Both the position numbers and the translations under genes were made by a program. Below are positions 17,651-28,500 of a stretch of 39,589 bases of DNA, piece by piece. Every line of letters begins with the position of its first letter. Position 1 is the stretch's first letter. The DNA comes from JBOFZL01 sp051655155 (GTDB lineage: Bacteria; Bacillota; Clostridia; Peptostreptococcales; Filifactoraceae). The stretch covers positions 1 to 39,589 of the forward strand of contig JBOFZL010000057.1 of NCBI GenBank assembly GCA_051655155.1, given 5' to 3'. The notes below the pieces were generated by a model. It saw only the letters and a program-made list of their open reading frames with translations. It had not been told where the DNA came from and made no database searches.

Positions 17651-18529
17651 ATGAATCCATTACTAATAACCTCCCTAGAACAAGGATTAATATTTTCAAT
17701 ATTATCCATAGGTGTATATATAACCTACAAAATTTTAGACTTTCCCGACCTTTCGGTAGAAGGAACCTTCCCCTTAGGAGCCTTTGTATTTGCAAAATTT
17801 GCCTTATTAGGCTTCAATCCAATAATTAGCACCCTGCTAGCGGCCTTATTAGGTTCACTATCAGGCGTAATAACCTACACCTTGCATATTAAATTAAAGA
17901 TAAAGCCTATTTTAGCAGGAATATTGACCATGACAATTCTATATTCCGTAAATCTAAGAATACACGAAAACAAAGCTAATATCCCATTATACAATGTGGA
18001 CTCTATCTTTAGTCTAGGTCAAGCCCTTATAGTACTATCACTTATAGTTCTAATAGTAAAACTACTTATGGACCTTTTTCTAAAAACAGAACTAGGATAC
18101 CTTCTAATAGCCACAGGTGATAACGAAAGCTTAATAAAAAGCCTTGGAGTAAACCCTAACAAGATGAAACTAATAGGACTTATAATATCCAATGGTATTG
18201 TAGCGCTAAGTGGTGCTTTAATGGCACAGTCTCAAGGTTTTTCAGACGTAAACATGGGAACATCTATAATTGTTGCCGCTCTAGCATCAATTATAATAGG
18301 GGATAGCTTCATTAAAAACTCTTCAATGATAAAAGGTACAACAAGAGCAATAATAGGTGCTGTAGCCTATAAACTAATCGGAGGTTTTGCTATTAGCCTT
18401 GGACTTCCTCCAACTGACCTAAAAGCTATTTCAGCCTTAATCGTAATCATTTTTATAATCTACAATAATTTGGAGCTAAATAGCTCCCTGCCTCAAATAC
18501 TAACCAAAAAATCACATATTCTCCAATAA
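17651..18529 (+). CDS. ABC importer permease (TrpY-like)
   Basis: This 292-residue polytopic protein belongs to the branched-chain/sugar-type permease superfamily. It has about eight or nine hydrophobic helices, beginning LLITSLEQGLIFSILSIGVYITYKIL and containing FPDLSVEGTFPLGAF, characteristic of permeases paired with TrpX-like binding proteins. It forms the membrane channel of the importer with genes on both sides and has a ribosome site AAAGGAAC before the ATG. Confidence 0.88.
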   Translation: MNPLLITSLEQGLIFSILSIGVYITYKILDFPDLSVEGTFPLGAFVFAKFALLGFNPIISTLLAALLGSLSGVITYTLHIKLKIKPILAGILTMTILYSVNLRIHENKANIPLYNVDSIFSLGQALIVLSLIVLIVKLLMDLFLKTELGYLLIATGDNESLIKSLGVNPNKMKLIGLIISNGIVALSGALMAQSQGFSDVNMGTSIIVAALASIIIGDSFIKNSSMIKGTTRAIIGAVAYKLIGGFAISLGLPPTDLKAISALIVIIFIIYNNLELNSSLPQILTKKSHILQ

Positions 18530-18549
18530 AAAAGAGAAAGGAATAGCAA

Positions 18550-19302
18550 ATGTTAAAAATACAAAACTTGCAAAAAACTTTTAATCAAAATACTGAAAAC
18601 CAACTTAAACTCTTTTCTAATTTTAACCTTCATATTGAAGAAGGTCAATTAGTAACAATCTTGGGAGGGAATGGTTGTGGTAAGACCACCTTGTTTAACC
18701 TTATAAGCAGAAACCTTAACTGTGATGGTGGAAGTATAATATTAGATAATAAAAATATAACTAAACTGCCAGAGGAGGAACTTGCTTCCCTAATATCAAA
18801 GGTTCATCAAAACCCATCTATGGGAGTTTCTCCATCTTTAACCATCTTAGAAAACTTATCCTTAGCCTATAAAAAGAATAAAAAATTTGGTTTCAAGAAG
18901 CTAATTCAAAAATCTGAGTTAGATAATTTTCTCCAAAAACTAAGAGAGTTAAACCTAGGTCTTGAAAATAAACTTAACGCTAAGGTTAAATATCTTTCCG
19001 GTGGTCAAAGGCAGGCGCTATCTTTGATAATGGCAACACTCCACCATCCGAAATTATTACTTCTAGATGAACATACTGCAGCTCTTGATCCTAAAACCTC
19101 TAAAATAATAATGGAAAAAACCCAAGAACTAATATGGAAAAACAAAATAACAACACTAATGATATCCCACAATCTAAGAGATGCTCTTCAGTATTCAAAT
19201 AGAATTATAATGCTTAAGTCTGGAGAAATAATTCTCGATAAATCTAGTCAAGAAGTAGACGAAGCTGAAATCATTAAAATATATGGTAATACTTTAAGTT
19301 AA
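18550..19302 (+). CDS. ABC importer ATP-binding protein (TrpZ-like)
   Basis: This is a 250-residue ABC ATPase with Walker A GGNGCGKT (39-46), a Q-loop near HQNPSMGVSPSLT, the signature LSGGQRQA, and Walker B LLLLDEH. The D-loop AALDP and switch His (MISHNLRDAL) are intact. It is the last gene of the tyrosine T-box operon and energises the neighbouring permease. Confidence 0.92.
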   Translation: MLKIQNLQKTFNQNTENQLKLFSNFNLHIEEGQLVTILGGNGCGKTTLFNLISRNLNCDGGSIILDNKNITKLPEEELASLISKVHQNPSMGVSPSLTILENLSLAYKKNKKFGFKKLIQKSELDNFLQKLRELNLGLENKLNAKVKYLSGGQRQALSLIMATLHHPKLLLLDEHTAALDPKTSKIIMEKTQELIWKNKITTLMISHNLRDALQYSNRIIMLKSGEIILDKSSQEVDEAEIIKIYGNTLS

Positions 19303-19410
19303 TATCGAGTATACACTATCTAATTTAACTATTAAACATAGCGTAACCTAAGTTCTAAATAATCTATAATAAACTTATTTATAGGAAATCATTATCACAA
19401 AATTCTAAAT

Positions 19411-19461
19411 TAAAAAGGAGTCTATCTCTAAAACTTCTTTTAGCGATAAACCCCTTTTTTA
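19411..19461. terminator. Bidirectional terminator between the ABC operon and oppA
   Basis: A long imperfect hairpin has AAAAAGGAG...TATC opposite GATA...CCCCTTTTTT, with an inner CTAAAA/TTTTAG stem. A and T runs on both sides suit the convergent genes. Confidence 0.7.
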
Positions 19462-19482
19462 TAACCTTTAAACTATTAAAAT

Positions 19483-21261
19483 CTATTTAATTGGTTCTGC
19501 TGCTGTTAACTCTAAATCTCCCCAACTTGAAAACTTTGTATCTTTCGTAGAATAACTCCAATCAAAGTTCTTAACCCTCTTATTAACAACTGTTATTTCT
19601 TTTCTAAAATTTAGTGGGATTACAGGAACATTTTCAACCATATAATCTTCAAACTTCTTATAAGCTTCGTTTCTAAAGTTGTCATCTAGAGCCTTGTCAG
19701 AAGATATATCAGCTAGTATCTGATCTAGCTCAGGACTTGCAAATCTTGAGAAGTTATAGGCCGCTTTTCTTCCATAAAATCCACTTGGTTCTGGATTTGT
19801 TCCAGTTCCCCAAGCTGCTACCCACACATCTATTTCAGGATCATCTGCCTGTACCTTATCGTAGAAGGCATTAAATTCTATAGGTCTTCCTGTAGTAAGC
19901 TGTACATCAAGTCCTATTTCTTTCCATTGTTGTAGATAATATTGAGCAAGGGTATCTGCTAAGTCTCCGCCACCAGCCATAGTAGCTAGATTTATTTTAA
20001 GTTTTTCACCCTTTGGATTTTCTCTTAAACCATCATTATCCACGTCTTTGTAGCCTCCATCATCTAAAAGCTTTTTAGCTTTATCCATATCAAAGCTGAT
20101 AGCATTTTCATTTTCATGGTGGAAGTTTTTAAATACTGGTGGGATTAATGAAGTTGCATTTCTTCTAAGTCCAAAATAAAACTTTTCTCCAATTGCATTA
20201 TTATCTAAGGCATATCCCATAGCTTTTCTAAGGTTTACATCGCTCATCTTTGCATTAGGGTCAGTTATTACTTCTCCTTTAGCCTCATCGAATTTACCTA
20301 ACTTAAAGCCCATGTAAGAATATCCCAGTTCATCTCTTCCAAGCACTGTACAGTTAGTAAGCTCTTTAACTTCATTATATCTTGAAGATGCCATAGTTGT
20401 TACTAGATCATATTTACCTGCTTTTAATGCTTCTGCAATAGTATCGCTACTTACTACCTCCATTATCACCTCTGGAATTTTAGGTTTACCATTCCAGAAA
20501 AATTCATTAGCTTTAAACTGAATCTTTTCTCCCGGAACTATGTTAACTATTTGGTAAGGTCCTGGTGAAAGTGGATTCTTACGTATTGCATCTGCTGATT
20601 CCAAATCTTTTACTGGAATGTCTTTTAGTTGGTTATAAGAAACTGGCTCATATGGTACTCCTGCTCCCCATAGGATATTAGGTCCAAATTTTTCAAAATG
20701 AATAATTACCGTTTGAGCATCAGGAGTTTCAATTCCTGAAATTTCCTTTGATTTACCTTCATGATAATCTTTTATTCCCACTACATTTTGGTAATCTGAA
20801 TCATATCTAACACCTGTGTAATCTTTATGACCTATAATTTTATAGGCATAAAGGAAGTCATTGGCAGTTACAGGAGTTCCGTCTGACCATTTATATTTTT
20901 CACTTATTTTCAAAGTTACAGTTTTATCTTTTTCATTAGGTATAAACTCTACAGGTCCCCCATTTCTTATTTTAAAGTCTTCATCACCCATAAATGTTCC
21001 CCACATTGTTGGTTGCATAATTGCTGCATCATCGTTACCCTCATACAATACTGATGAAAACACCCCTTTAAATGGTGAATCTGTTACAAGTCCTACCTTT
21101 AATACTCCTCCCTCAATAGCTGGATCATTATTTTCAGCTATAATTGGTAGTTCATTTGTAGCCCCACTATCAGAGCCTGTACTTTTTTGTCCACTGCACC
21201 CTGCTAAAAGCAATGTTCCCGCCAAAGCTACAGAAATGACTTTTGATAATTTTCTTTTCAT
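19483..21261 (-). CDS. oppA: Oligopeptide ABC transporter substrate-binding lipoprotein
   Basis: This is an SBP_bac_5 family lipoprotein of 592 aa with lipobox LLAGC (Cys22). It has family features such as YKWSDGTPVTANDFLYAYK, SPGPYQIVNIVPGEKIQF and VNLRKAMGYALDNNAIGEKF. It binds peptides outside the cell for the OppBCDF transporter. It is unusually the last gene of its operon, 14 nt after oppC, with a strong AAGGAGG of its own. Confidence 0.92.
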   Translation of the reverse strand: MKRKLSKVISVALAGTLLLAGCSGQKSTGSDSGATNELPIIAENNDPAIEGGVLKVGLVTDSPFKGVFSSVLYEGNDDAAIMQPTMWGTFMGDEDFKIRNGGPVEFIPNEKDKTVTLKISEKYKWSDGTPVTANDFLYAYKIIGHKDYTGVRYDSDYQNVVGIKDYHEGKSKEISGIETPDAQTVIIHFEKFGPNILWGAGVPYEPVSYNQLKDIPVKDLESADAIRKNPLSPGPYQIVNIVPGEKIQFKANEFFWNGKPKIPEVIMEVVSSDTIAEALKAGKYDLVTTMASSRYNEVKELTNCTVLGRDELGYSYMGFKLGKFDEAKGEVITDPNAKMSDVNLRKAMGYALDNNAIGEKFYFGLRRNATSLIPPVFKNFHHENENAISFDMDKAKKLLDDGGYKDVDNDGLRENPKGEKLKINLATMAGGGDLADTLAQYYLQQWKEIGLDVQLTTGRPIEFNAFYDKVQADDPEIDVWVAAWGTGTNPEPSGFYGRKAAYNFSRFASPELDQILADISSDKALDDNFRNEAYKKFEDYMVENVPVIPLNFRKEITVVNKRVKNFDWSYSTKDTKFSSWGDLELTAAEPIK

Positions 21262-21275
21262 TTCGTTTCCTCCTT

Positions 21276-22229
21276 TTATCCTAATCTTTGTTTTGCGTCA
21301 GAGGCTCTTTTCAGCGCTTGACCCACATAATTTATACTCAACATCATTACTAAAATAAGTAATGATGCAGGTACCCACACATAAGGTTTACTTACCAATA
21401 CATCTGCACTTCTTGCATATGATATTAGTGTTCCTAAGCTGGCTTTATCTGGTGGAAATCCAAAGCCTAGGAAAGTTAAACCTGTTTCAATACCAATATT
21501 ACCTGCTAGAGTAAGGGTTGCATCTACTATTATAATTGAAGCTATGTTAGGAAGTATTCCATTAAACATAATCTTCAAGTGACTTGTTCCCATGGTCTTT
21601 GATGCACTTACATAATCTCGTCTTGCTTCAGAAAGTGCCTTACTTCTCACAAGTCGTGTTATTCCTGTCCAATAAAACGCACTCATTATCAATATAAAGT
21701 GAAATATAGTATAGTTGGGAATTATGGTTACAAAAACTATGATTATCATTAATATTGGTAGAATATTAATAAAGTCTATGGTTCTCATAATCCAGTTATC
21801 TACCTTACCTCCAAAGTATCCTCCACAAAGACCTAGTAAGATACCTATTAGAGTTGTTATAACTGTTATTGAAAGTCCCACTATTATGGAGTTTTTCGCT
21901 CCCAATATCATCATGCTTAAGATAGGACGCCCTCCATGGTCTGCTCCTAAAACATAACCGCCTTCTCCAGGAGGAGTGTATTTGTTAAATATGTCAACCT
22001 TCATAACTTCTGTAGGGTCAAGGAATAATGACCATATAAAGATGGTTAACAATAAGGTTACTAAAACTACAAAACTAAACAATGCCAGTTTATCTTTTTT
22101 AAATTCCCTTACTATAACCTTCCAACCTGTTGGATTCTCTGCTAATATCTTCTGTTTTTCAGTTTCCTTAACATCTATAATCCCTTGAGATATTGTTTGT
22201 TCTGATTCTTTTTTATTTTTATTCATCAT
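21276..22229 (-). CDS. oppC: Oligopeptide ABC transporter permease
   Basis: This 317-residue BPD_transp_1 permease has an N-terminal OppC-type segment (FKKDKLALFSFVVLVTLLLTIFIWSLF), the HGRPILSM-like motif DHGGRPILSMMILGAK of the OppC/DppC group, and the EAA loop (YVSASKTMGTSHLKIMFNGILPN). It pairs with OppB as the membrane channel. Confidence 0.92.
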   Translation of the reverse strand: MMNKNKKESEQTISQGIIDVKETEKQKILAENPTGWKVIVREFKKDKLALFSFVVLVTLLLTIFIWSLFLDPTEVMKVDIFNKYTPPGEGGYVLGADHGGRPILSMMILGAKNSIIVGLSITVITTLIGILLGLCGGYFGGKVDNWIMRTIDFINILPILMIIIVFVTIIPNYTIFHFILIMSAFYWTGITRLVRSKALSEARRDYVSASKTMGTSHLKIMFNGILPNIASIIIVDATLTLAGNIGIETGLTFLGFGFPPDKASLGTLISYARSADVLVSKPYVWVPASLLILVMMLSINYVGQALKRASDAKQRLG

Positions 22230-22236
22230 CTGCCTC

Positions 22237-23199
22237 CTATTCTATTCGTATTCTTGGATCTACAATAGACATTATTATATCTGATAGAAGACTTCCTAAT
22301 AAGGTTAACATTCCATACAGCATGATAAGTGCAGTTATTACACTATAATCTCTTACCATAAGAGAGTCAAAGAAAAGTCTTCCCATTCCAGGATAACTAA
22401 ATATGGTTTCTACAAATATAGAACCACCTAAAAGTCCTGTTATGGTAAATCCAAAGAATGCTGCTATAGGCAACAGTGAATTTCTAAAAATATGATGAGT
22501 ATACACCTTACTAATAGGTACTCCCTTACTTCTTGCTGTTTTTACATAATCTAAAGATTTTGCATCAATAATCTCATTTCTAAGATATTGAATAACTCCT
22601 GTAGTTGCTAAGATTGCATAAGTTACAGCCGGTAAAATCATATGATGAAGTCTACTTAAAATATAAGCTCCTTTCGAGTGCGTAGCCTCAATAGCTACAC
22701 TTCCCGATGTAGGGAACATATTTAACTTAAAGCCGAATATTAATATCATTATTAGATATAGTATAAAGGAAGGCATTGCATAACTTAAAAAGTTATAAAG
22801 CACCACTGCCTTATCAAATTTTGAGTTATTATACCGTCCTGCCATGACTCCTAAAGGAACTGCTATTGCATAAAGTAAGATAGCACTTAATAACGACAAA
22901 TAAAAAGTATTTTTAGCTCTTTCCCCTATTAAATCTATTACAGGTCTTTTATAAGTATAACTACTACCTAAATCGCCTTTTAGGGCATTTTTTACCCATC
23001 TGGTATATTGTACTTGTATAGGATCATTTAAACCTGCTTTTTCTCTTAACATTTCAATTTGTTCAGGCTTTGTTTGAGGAGTTATAAGTCCTGTAAAAGG
23101 ATCTCCCGGCATAGCTTTCGCCAATAAAAATACTAACATACTTAAAATGATTAGCTGAGGAATCATAATTAAGGTTCTTCTAAAAATAAATTTCCACAT
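22237..23199 (-). CDS. oppB: Oligopeptide ABC transporter permease
   Basis: This 320-residue permease begins MWKFIFRRTLIMIPQLIILSMLVFLLAKAMPGDPF, the hallmark of OppB/DppB. It carries the EAA loop YVKTARSKGVPISKVYTHHIFRN and about six membrane helices. Its ATG overlaps the oppF stop by one base (TAATG), indicating translational coupling. Confidence 0.93.
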   Translation of the reverse strand: MWKFIFRRTLIMIPQLIILSMLVFLLAKAMPGDPFTGLITPQTKPEQIEMLREKAGLNDPIQVQYTRWVKNALKGDLGSSYTYKRPVIDLIGERAKNTFYLSLLSAILLYAIAVPLGVMAGRYNNSKFDKAVVLYNFLSYAMPSFILYLIMILIFGFKLNMFPTSGSVAIEATHSKGAYILSRLHHMILPAVTYAILATTGVIQYLRNEIIDAKSLDYVKTARSKGVPISKVYTHHIFRNSLLPIAAFFGFTITGLLGGSIFVETIFSYPGMGRLFFDSLMVRDYSVITALIMLYGMLTLLGSLLSDIIMSIVDPRIRIE

Positions 23200-24137
23200 T
23201 AGTTAGTTCCTCCCTTCATTGCAACTAAATGACTATCGCTGATTTTAACCAAATCATAAGGGCGTCCTTGACTATTGTAATAATCTTTTTCTAAGTTTTT
23301 AAATTCATGCTCTACTTCTATTCTCTTTTTCGTCATTTCATCTCTTTTGCTTGGATTTATATCAGGTATTGCAGAAACTAATCGCTTAGTATATATATGT
23401 TGAGCATTTCTATAAATATCTTCTCCTGTTCCTGCTTCTACAAACTTTCCTCTGTGCATAATATATATATAATTACACATATGTTTTACTACTCCTAAGT
23501 CATGAGATATAAATATATAACTTAGATTAAATTCTCTTTGAATATCCTTCATATAATTTAGCACCTGAGCTTGTACAGAAAGGTCTAGTGCTGATACCGG
23601 TTCGTCAGCTATAATAAGTTTCGGCTTACATGCAACCGCTCTAGCTACCCCTAATCTTTGCCTTTGTCCACCTGAAAATTCATGAGGATACTTATATATA
23701 GAGTCAGAAGGCATACCTACGATTTCTAAAAGTTCATATACCTTTGTTAGCTCTTGTTTAGGTGTCAAATTTTCAAAATTACGTATTGGTTCTGCTATAA
23801 TATCCTTTACCCTTTTTTTAGGGTCTAAGCTTGACATGGCATCTTGGAAAATCATTTGCACATCATAATTATAATTAATCTTTTTACGATCAGATTTTTT
23901 CGTTACGTCATGGCCTTCAAATACTATACTTCCTGATGTGGCATTTTCTAGTCCCACTATAGTTTTTCCTATTGTTGATTTACCAGAACCTGACTCCCCA
24001 ATGAGTCCGTAGGTCTTTCCTTGTTCTATCTGCATGCTTACTCCATCCACAGCGTAAACATGGTCTACAACTCTATTAAAAAATCCACCTTTAATAGGAT
24101 AATGTACCTTTAAATCTTTGATTTCAAGAAAACTCAT
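23199..24137 (-). CDS. oppF: Oligopeptide ABC transporter ATP-binding protein
   Basis: This 312-residue ATPase has Walker A GESGSGKS, signature FSGGQRQRLG, Walker B LIIADEP and switch HDLGVV. It has the C-terminal oligo_HPY-type extension, although short. It overlaps the preceding ATPase gene by 4 nt (ATGA) and acts as the second, non-identical ATPase of the transporter. Confidence 0.9.
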   Translation of the reverse strand: MSFLEIKDLKVHYPIKGGFFNRVVDHVYAVDGVSMQIEQGKTYGLIGESGSGKSTIGKTIVGLENATSGSIVFEGHDVTKKSDRKKINYNYDVQMIFQDAMSSLDPKKRVKDIIAEPIRNFENLTPKQELTKVYELLEIVGMPSDSIYKYPHEFSGGQRQRLGVARAVACKPKLIIADEPVSALDLSVQAQVLNYMKDIQREFNLSYIFISHDLGVVKHMCNYIYIMHRGKFVEAGTGEDIYRNAQHIYTKRLVSAIPDINPSKRDEMTKKRIEVEHEFKNLEKDYYNSQGRPYDLVKISDSHLVAMKGGTN

Positions 24138-25144
24138 TTTGTTGCCTCCTGTTCTTCTCTAAAATAAAAATCTTTCCAGCAGGTACATCTTACAAAATGT
24201 CCCGGCGATATTTCATGAAGTTGAGGGTCATTTTCATGATTTTCTTCTGGAATCCATGGGATTCTGGATGAAAATCTACAATGCTCTCGTGGAAGATTTT
24301 TTAGAGAAGGTACTACCCCTTCAATAACGTGCAAATGTTCTGCTTCTACATCATGTTGAGGTATAGAGTTTAATAAACTTCTTGTATACGGATGTTTCGG
24401 ATTTTTAAATAATTCATCTACCGGAGCTTCTTCAACCACTTGGCCAGCATACATAACACATACACGATTTGCCACCTGAGATACAACTCCTAGGTCATGA
24501 GTAATCAATATAACTCCTGCATTTATCTCTGATTGAAGAGATTTAATAAGGTCTAATATTTGAGCTTGAACTGTAACGTCCAATGCTGTTGTAGGTTCGT
24601 CTGCGATTATAATGTTAGGTTTACATGATAGTGCAATTGCAATAATTACCCTTTGTCTCATTCCACCTGATAACTGGTGTGGAAACTGTTTTGCAACTCT
24701 TTCAGGATTATTTATGCCTACCTGATTTAAAAGTTCCAATACCCGTTTGCTACGTTGCTCCTTAGTCATATCTGTATGATATATTAGACTTTCTTCAATT
24801 TGATTTCCTATTCTTTGTAAAGGATTTAGTGCTGATAAAGGATCTTGAAATATCATTCCAATCTCCCCCCCACGAATCTTGTTATATTCTTCCTCTCCAA
24901 GCTCTACAAGGTTCTTCCCATCATAAATAACCTCACCCTGTATTTTAGTATAGTTCATATCATGAAGTCCTACTATGGTGGTTGCTAAAGTACTTTTACC
25001 ACACCCTGACTCTCCAACGATAGCAAGAATCTCGTTTCTATATAGAGATAAATTAACATCTTCTACGGCATCAAAATATTGACCTTTTATTCTAAAGCCT
25101 GTATGTAGATTATTTATATCTAATAACTTTTCTCCAGTTTGCAA
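24134..25144 (-). CDS. oppD: Oligopeptide ABC transporter ATP-binding protein
   Basis: This 336-residue ATPase has Walker A GESGCGKS, signature LSGGMRQRV, Walker B IIIADEP, and a C-terminal oligo_HPY region ending with cysteines (HCRFSSRIPW ... FVRCTC). Such cysteines often bind an iron-sulfur cluster in OppD-type subunits. The start is TTG at 25144, with GGAGGAGAGG upstream. An overlapping ATG is in another frame. It is the first gene of the five-gene operon. Confidence 0.9.
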   Translation of the reverse strand: MQTGEKLLDINNLHTGFRIKGQYFDAVEDVNLSLYRNEILAIVGESGCGKSTLATTIVGLHDMNYTKIQGEVIYDGKNLVELGEEEYNKIRGGEIGMIFQDPLSALNPLQRIGNQIEESLIYHTDMTKEQRSKRVLELLNQVGINNPERVAKQFPHQLSGGMRQRVIIAIALSCKPNIIIADEPTTALDVTVQAQILDLIKSLQSEINAGVILITHDLGVVSQVANRVCVMYAGQVVEEAPVDELFKNPKHPYTRSLLNSIPQHDVEAEHLHVIEGVVPSLKNLPREHCRFSSRIPWIPEENHENDPQLHEISPGHFVRCTCWKDFYFREEQEATK

Positions 25145-25514
25145 ACCATCCTCTCCTCCTTTTTACAATATTTAATTTAATTTATTAATAATTTAGTAAC
25201 AAATTAATATTCTCCTATTCTACATTAATATTGGCTTTTTTTCAACTACAATTTGAGAATTTGCAAGGTTTTTTAGGTTATCTAACATTATTTATACCTC
25301 TTCGTTCCTTATAATATTTTAGCTTTAGTTTTAAACTTTAAATATCTTAATAAACCAAAGTATATCTTTTAGAGTCAAGGTTTCCTTTACATGCCAAACA
25401 ACCAAAGGCTGAAGAGGAGTTCTAACCTTTGGTTGTTTGTATATATATAGGAGTTACGTAGAACACAAATTATTTTTTAGCCCAAAAAACTTTTTAAGTT
25501 TACTATTTAGCTGT
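25145..25514. other. Intergenic region between opp and the surface-protein gene
   Basis: This region holds the opp promoter at its left. A perfect 14-bp inverted repeat (CAAACAACCAAAGG, 25395-25408, and its complement, 25426-25439, 17-nt loop) lies at its right. The hairpin lacks a clear T run on either strand, so whether it is a terminator for the surface-protein gene is uncertain. I see no gene here. Confidence 0.6.
25217..25245 (-). promoter_or_regulatory. Promoter of the opp operon
   Basis: On the minus strand, TTGAAA (25240-25245), a 17-nt spacer and TAGAAT (25217-25222) lie about 70 nt before the oppD TTG start. Confidence 0.65.
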
Positions 25515-28500
25515 TTACAGACCGATTTCTGCTTTATCCTCTAACTTTAATGATAGGTCTACCTTTTCTACTTCCTCTTGCTTTTTAGAATTTTCCAAGT
25601 AAACATCTTTCTTATCAGGTTTTATAACCGAGTTTTCTTGCTCAATTGGTTTGCTTTTTTCTATCGATTTGCTTTCTTCTGTTGATTTGCTTTCTTCTGT
25701 TGATTTGCTTTCTTCTATTGGTTTTATAGATTCCAGTTCCACAGTTGATTTTACCACTTCAGACAAAAGTTCTTCTTCAGACAAAAGTTCTTCTGATGAC
25801 ATAAGTGATGTCATTCTTATTTTTGAAGATTTTATGTTTCCCCTAGAGTCTATTATTATAGTTAATGTATCATATCCATCTACCTCTATAACTATAGTAT
25901 TATCTTTTCCATCTTCTAAAGACTTAAGTGAAAAATCCAAGTAAGCTGTATATCCCTGTTGTTCATTATTACTTATCTTAAATTCACTTGTTGCTGATGA
26001 AATTGCATTAACCTTCCTATGTTTCTTACCATTAACAGACACGGAAACCTCTTTCCCCTTTGTTGCTAAATAGCTTTCAATAAGCTTTTGACTCTCTGGA
26101 GTGCTATCATCAAATGATATTCTGTTGAATTCCTCTGATAAAAATACTTTAGGAACTTTTTCAAACTTAGTTACTGTAGGAGGTTTTACTTTGTATTCTT
26201 CTTTTTCAAGATTTATACTTACGCTCTTAGGAACTTTTGGAAACTCACCATCTTTATTAACCATAAAGCTTTGACTTTCATATCCCTTAGAAGTTATAAT
26301 TATTGTCGTATTCCCCTCTGGCTTAAGCCCTCCTAAAGTATAGTCAATATACGCTTCATATCCTTGGGATTCTTGCTTTGTTATTTTAAACTTATTTTTA
26401 TCTCCTCCACTAAAGGACATTATAGATTTTGTATATTCAGTTCCGTCTACAGTCAAACTAGTTATTCCATTTAGATATTTCTTTAGTTCTGCCTGATTTG
26501 CTCTATCTTCATTAAAGAATATACGATAGTATGTGTCCCCATAGAACTGTGGCTTAATCTTTCCAGAATTTAATACTTTTGGAGCTACAAGTTCACTAAC
26601 TATAGGTGGAATTGGAGTATCATCTTTTTGTATTTTAAATTCTACAGTTTGATTTGGATAATCTTCTGACTCCAACACTAAAGTATAGTCCCCCTCTTTT
26701 TTAAATAAGCCTCCCTTTAGAGTAACATTGGTAGTTCCATTTACATACCAATCATTTTGGCTACCTCCTCCTACATCTTTTGTTAGAAGCTCTCTTCCAT
26801 TAAGAGTCACTTTTTTTAGATGTTTGAGAAAGTCTCCCTTTGAATTATTTATGTTAACAATTACATCTTCATTAACTTTATAACCTTCTTTTGCTAGACT
26901 TAAACCAACATCTTCTGTAATCTTTTGATAATTTATGTTTACTGCGTTTAATTTATACCCCGTCCCATGAATGTCAATTTTATTGTTACCAAGCTTTAAT
27001 TCAGAAGCATTTATTGTCAGAGTTTTCTTTACAAAATCTATAGAATATTTATTAGAATCTAGTGGCTTCCAGTTTCCATTTATATATATTCCAATAATAG
27101 CCTTTAGATATTCTTCTGTGCCACCTTCAAACTCTGGATCAGTTCCTTCAGCTATTGTTGTTTCTCCATTAATTAGTTTTAATTCAGGAGGCGTTGTCCC
27201 CTTATATTTTCCACCAGTTTGAGCCTCTCCCAAAAGGTTATCTTCTAACACTGCCTTTACTTGACTAGGTCTATTAAGAGTTTTTTCTGAATCTGAACTA
27301 TTTTTATAATCTAGGAAAGACAGGTATTCACCATTAAGTTTTTTATCTCTTACCTTATCATTGTAAGCTGTCCAAGTATAAAAATCATTACCTTTTTCAT
27401 CAAAAACAGCATCTTGTATAACTGTTGTGTACCAACGATCAGCTATGGCAATTGCATTAGCGTTATTTATTTTAAGCGAGTCAATAATCAAGGCATTAGT
27501 TAAAAGATCCACATTGAATAACAAATCTGCCGTTGTATTTACTCCACCTGAACTACCTCCTGAACCTTCAGTCCCTCCAGAACTTCCACCTGATGTGGCG
27601 CTGGATATAGCCTGAACATCTCCTTTGTTTGTAGTTGTTACAGATGAATAAGATGAAGTTCCCCCTCCTATTACTTCAAACTGTTTCGTCATTTTTTTAA
27701 ATCCATTTGACTCAACAGCAACTGTATATACTCCATTTTCAGAAATATTATTGCGTCCATTTTTAGAGTTTACATCATTATATAATACAAATAAATCTCC
27801 TATTAAATACCAGTCTGTTATCTTTTCAAGATTTCTTTCAGCTCCTGACGGTGTTTTCAGAGTTACTTTTTCTATTGGCATTGTAATCCCATAAACCATA
27901 TCTGATACGATAAAATGTATATTTTGACCTGATTGTATCGCTCCAGATTCTTTAATCTTCATTGAAGGAGCTTTTTCATTCACTATCACAATTGGAACTA
28001 GAGCTGTCTTGTTTCCTTTTGATTTCACTCTAACATAATATCTTCCATTTGAATAAAAATTACTCTGTCCTAAAGGTATTGTTAATACTCCTGTATTTCC
28101 TCTTTCATTAGTCACTACTTCTTTTTTATATTTAAGCTTATCATTAATAGTCTTCTTATATTCATCATAAGAAACCAAAGCTAATCCATCACTAGATTCA
28201 ATATTATTAAACCATTCCATATCTTTAGCTTCTTTATAATTAAACTTAATTTGAACTTCCCCTGCTACTCCATATTTATTTGACGAATCTTTTTTCAACT
28301 CTGCTACAGGTGAATAACTTTTAATTATATTTGAGTTTTTCACTTCTCCGAAAGTTGTCTTGCTTGGATGAATCCTAACATTGCCATTATCATCAAAATT
28401 ACTTAAATGATAGTCCCAAACAGGAATAGTCCCATGAGTTAATATATATTGAGGAGAACTATTTTTAACCATCTTAGGTTTTGTTGGGGAAGTGTTCTCA

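Noticed and set aside
25395..25439. Inverted repeat as a definite intrinsic terminator
   Set aside because: There is no T run after the stem on either strand, so I list it only as an unexplained repeat.
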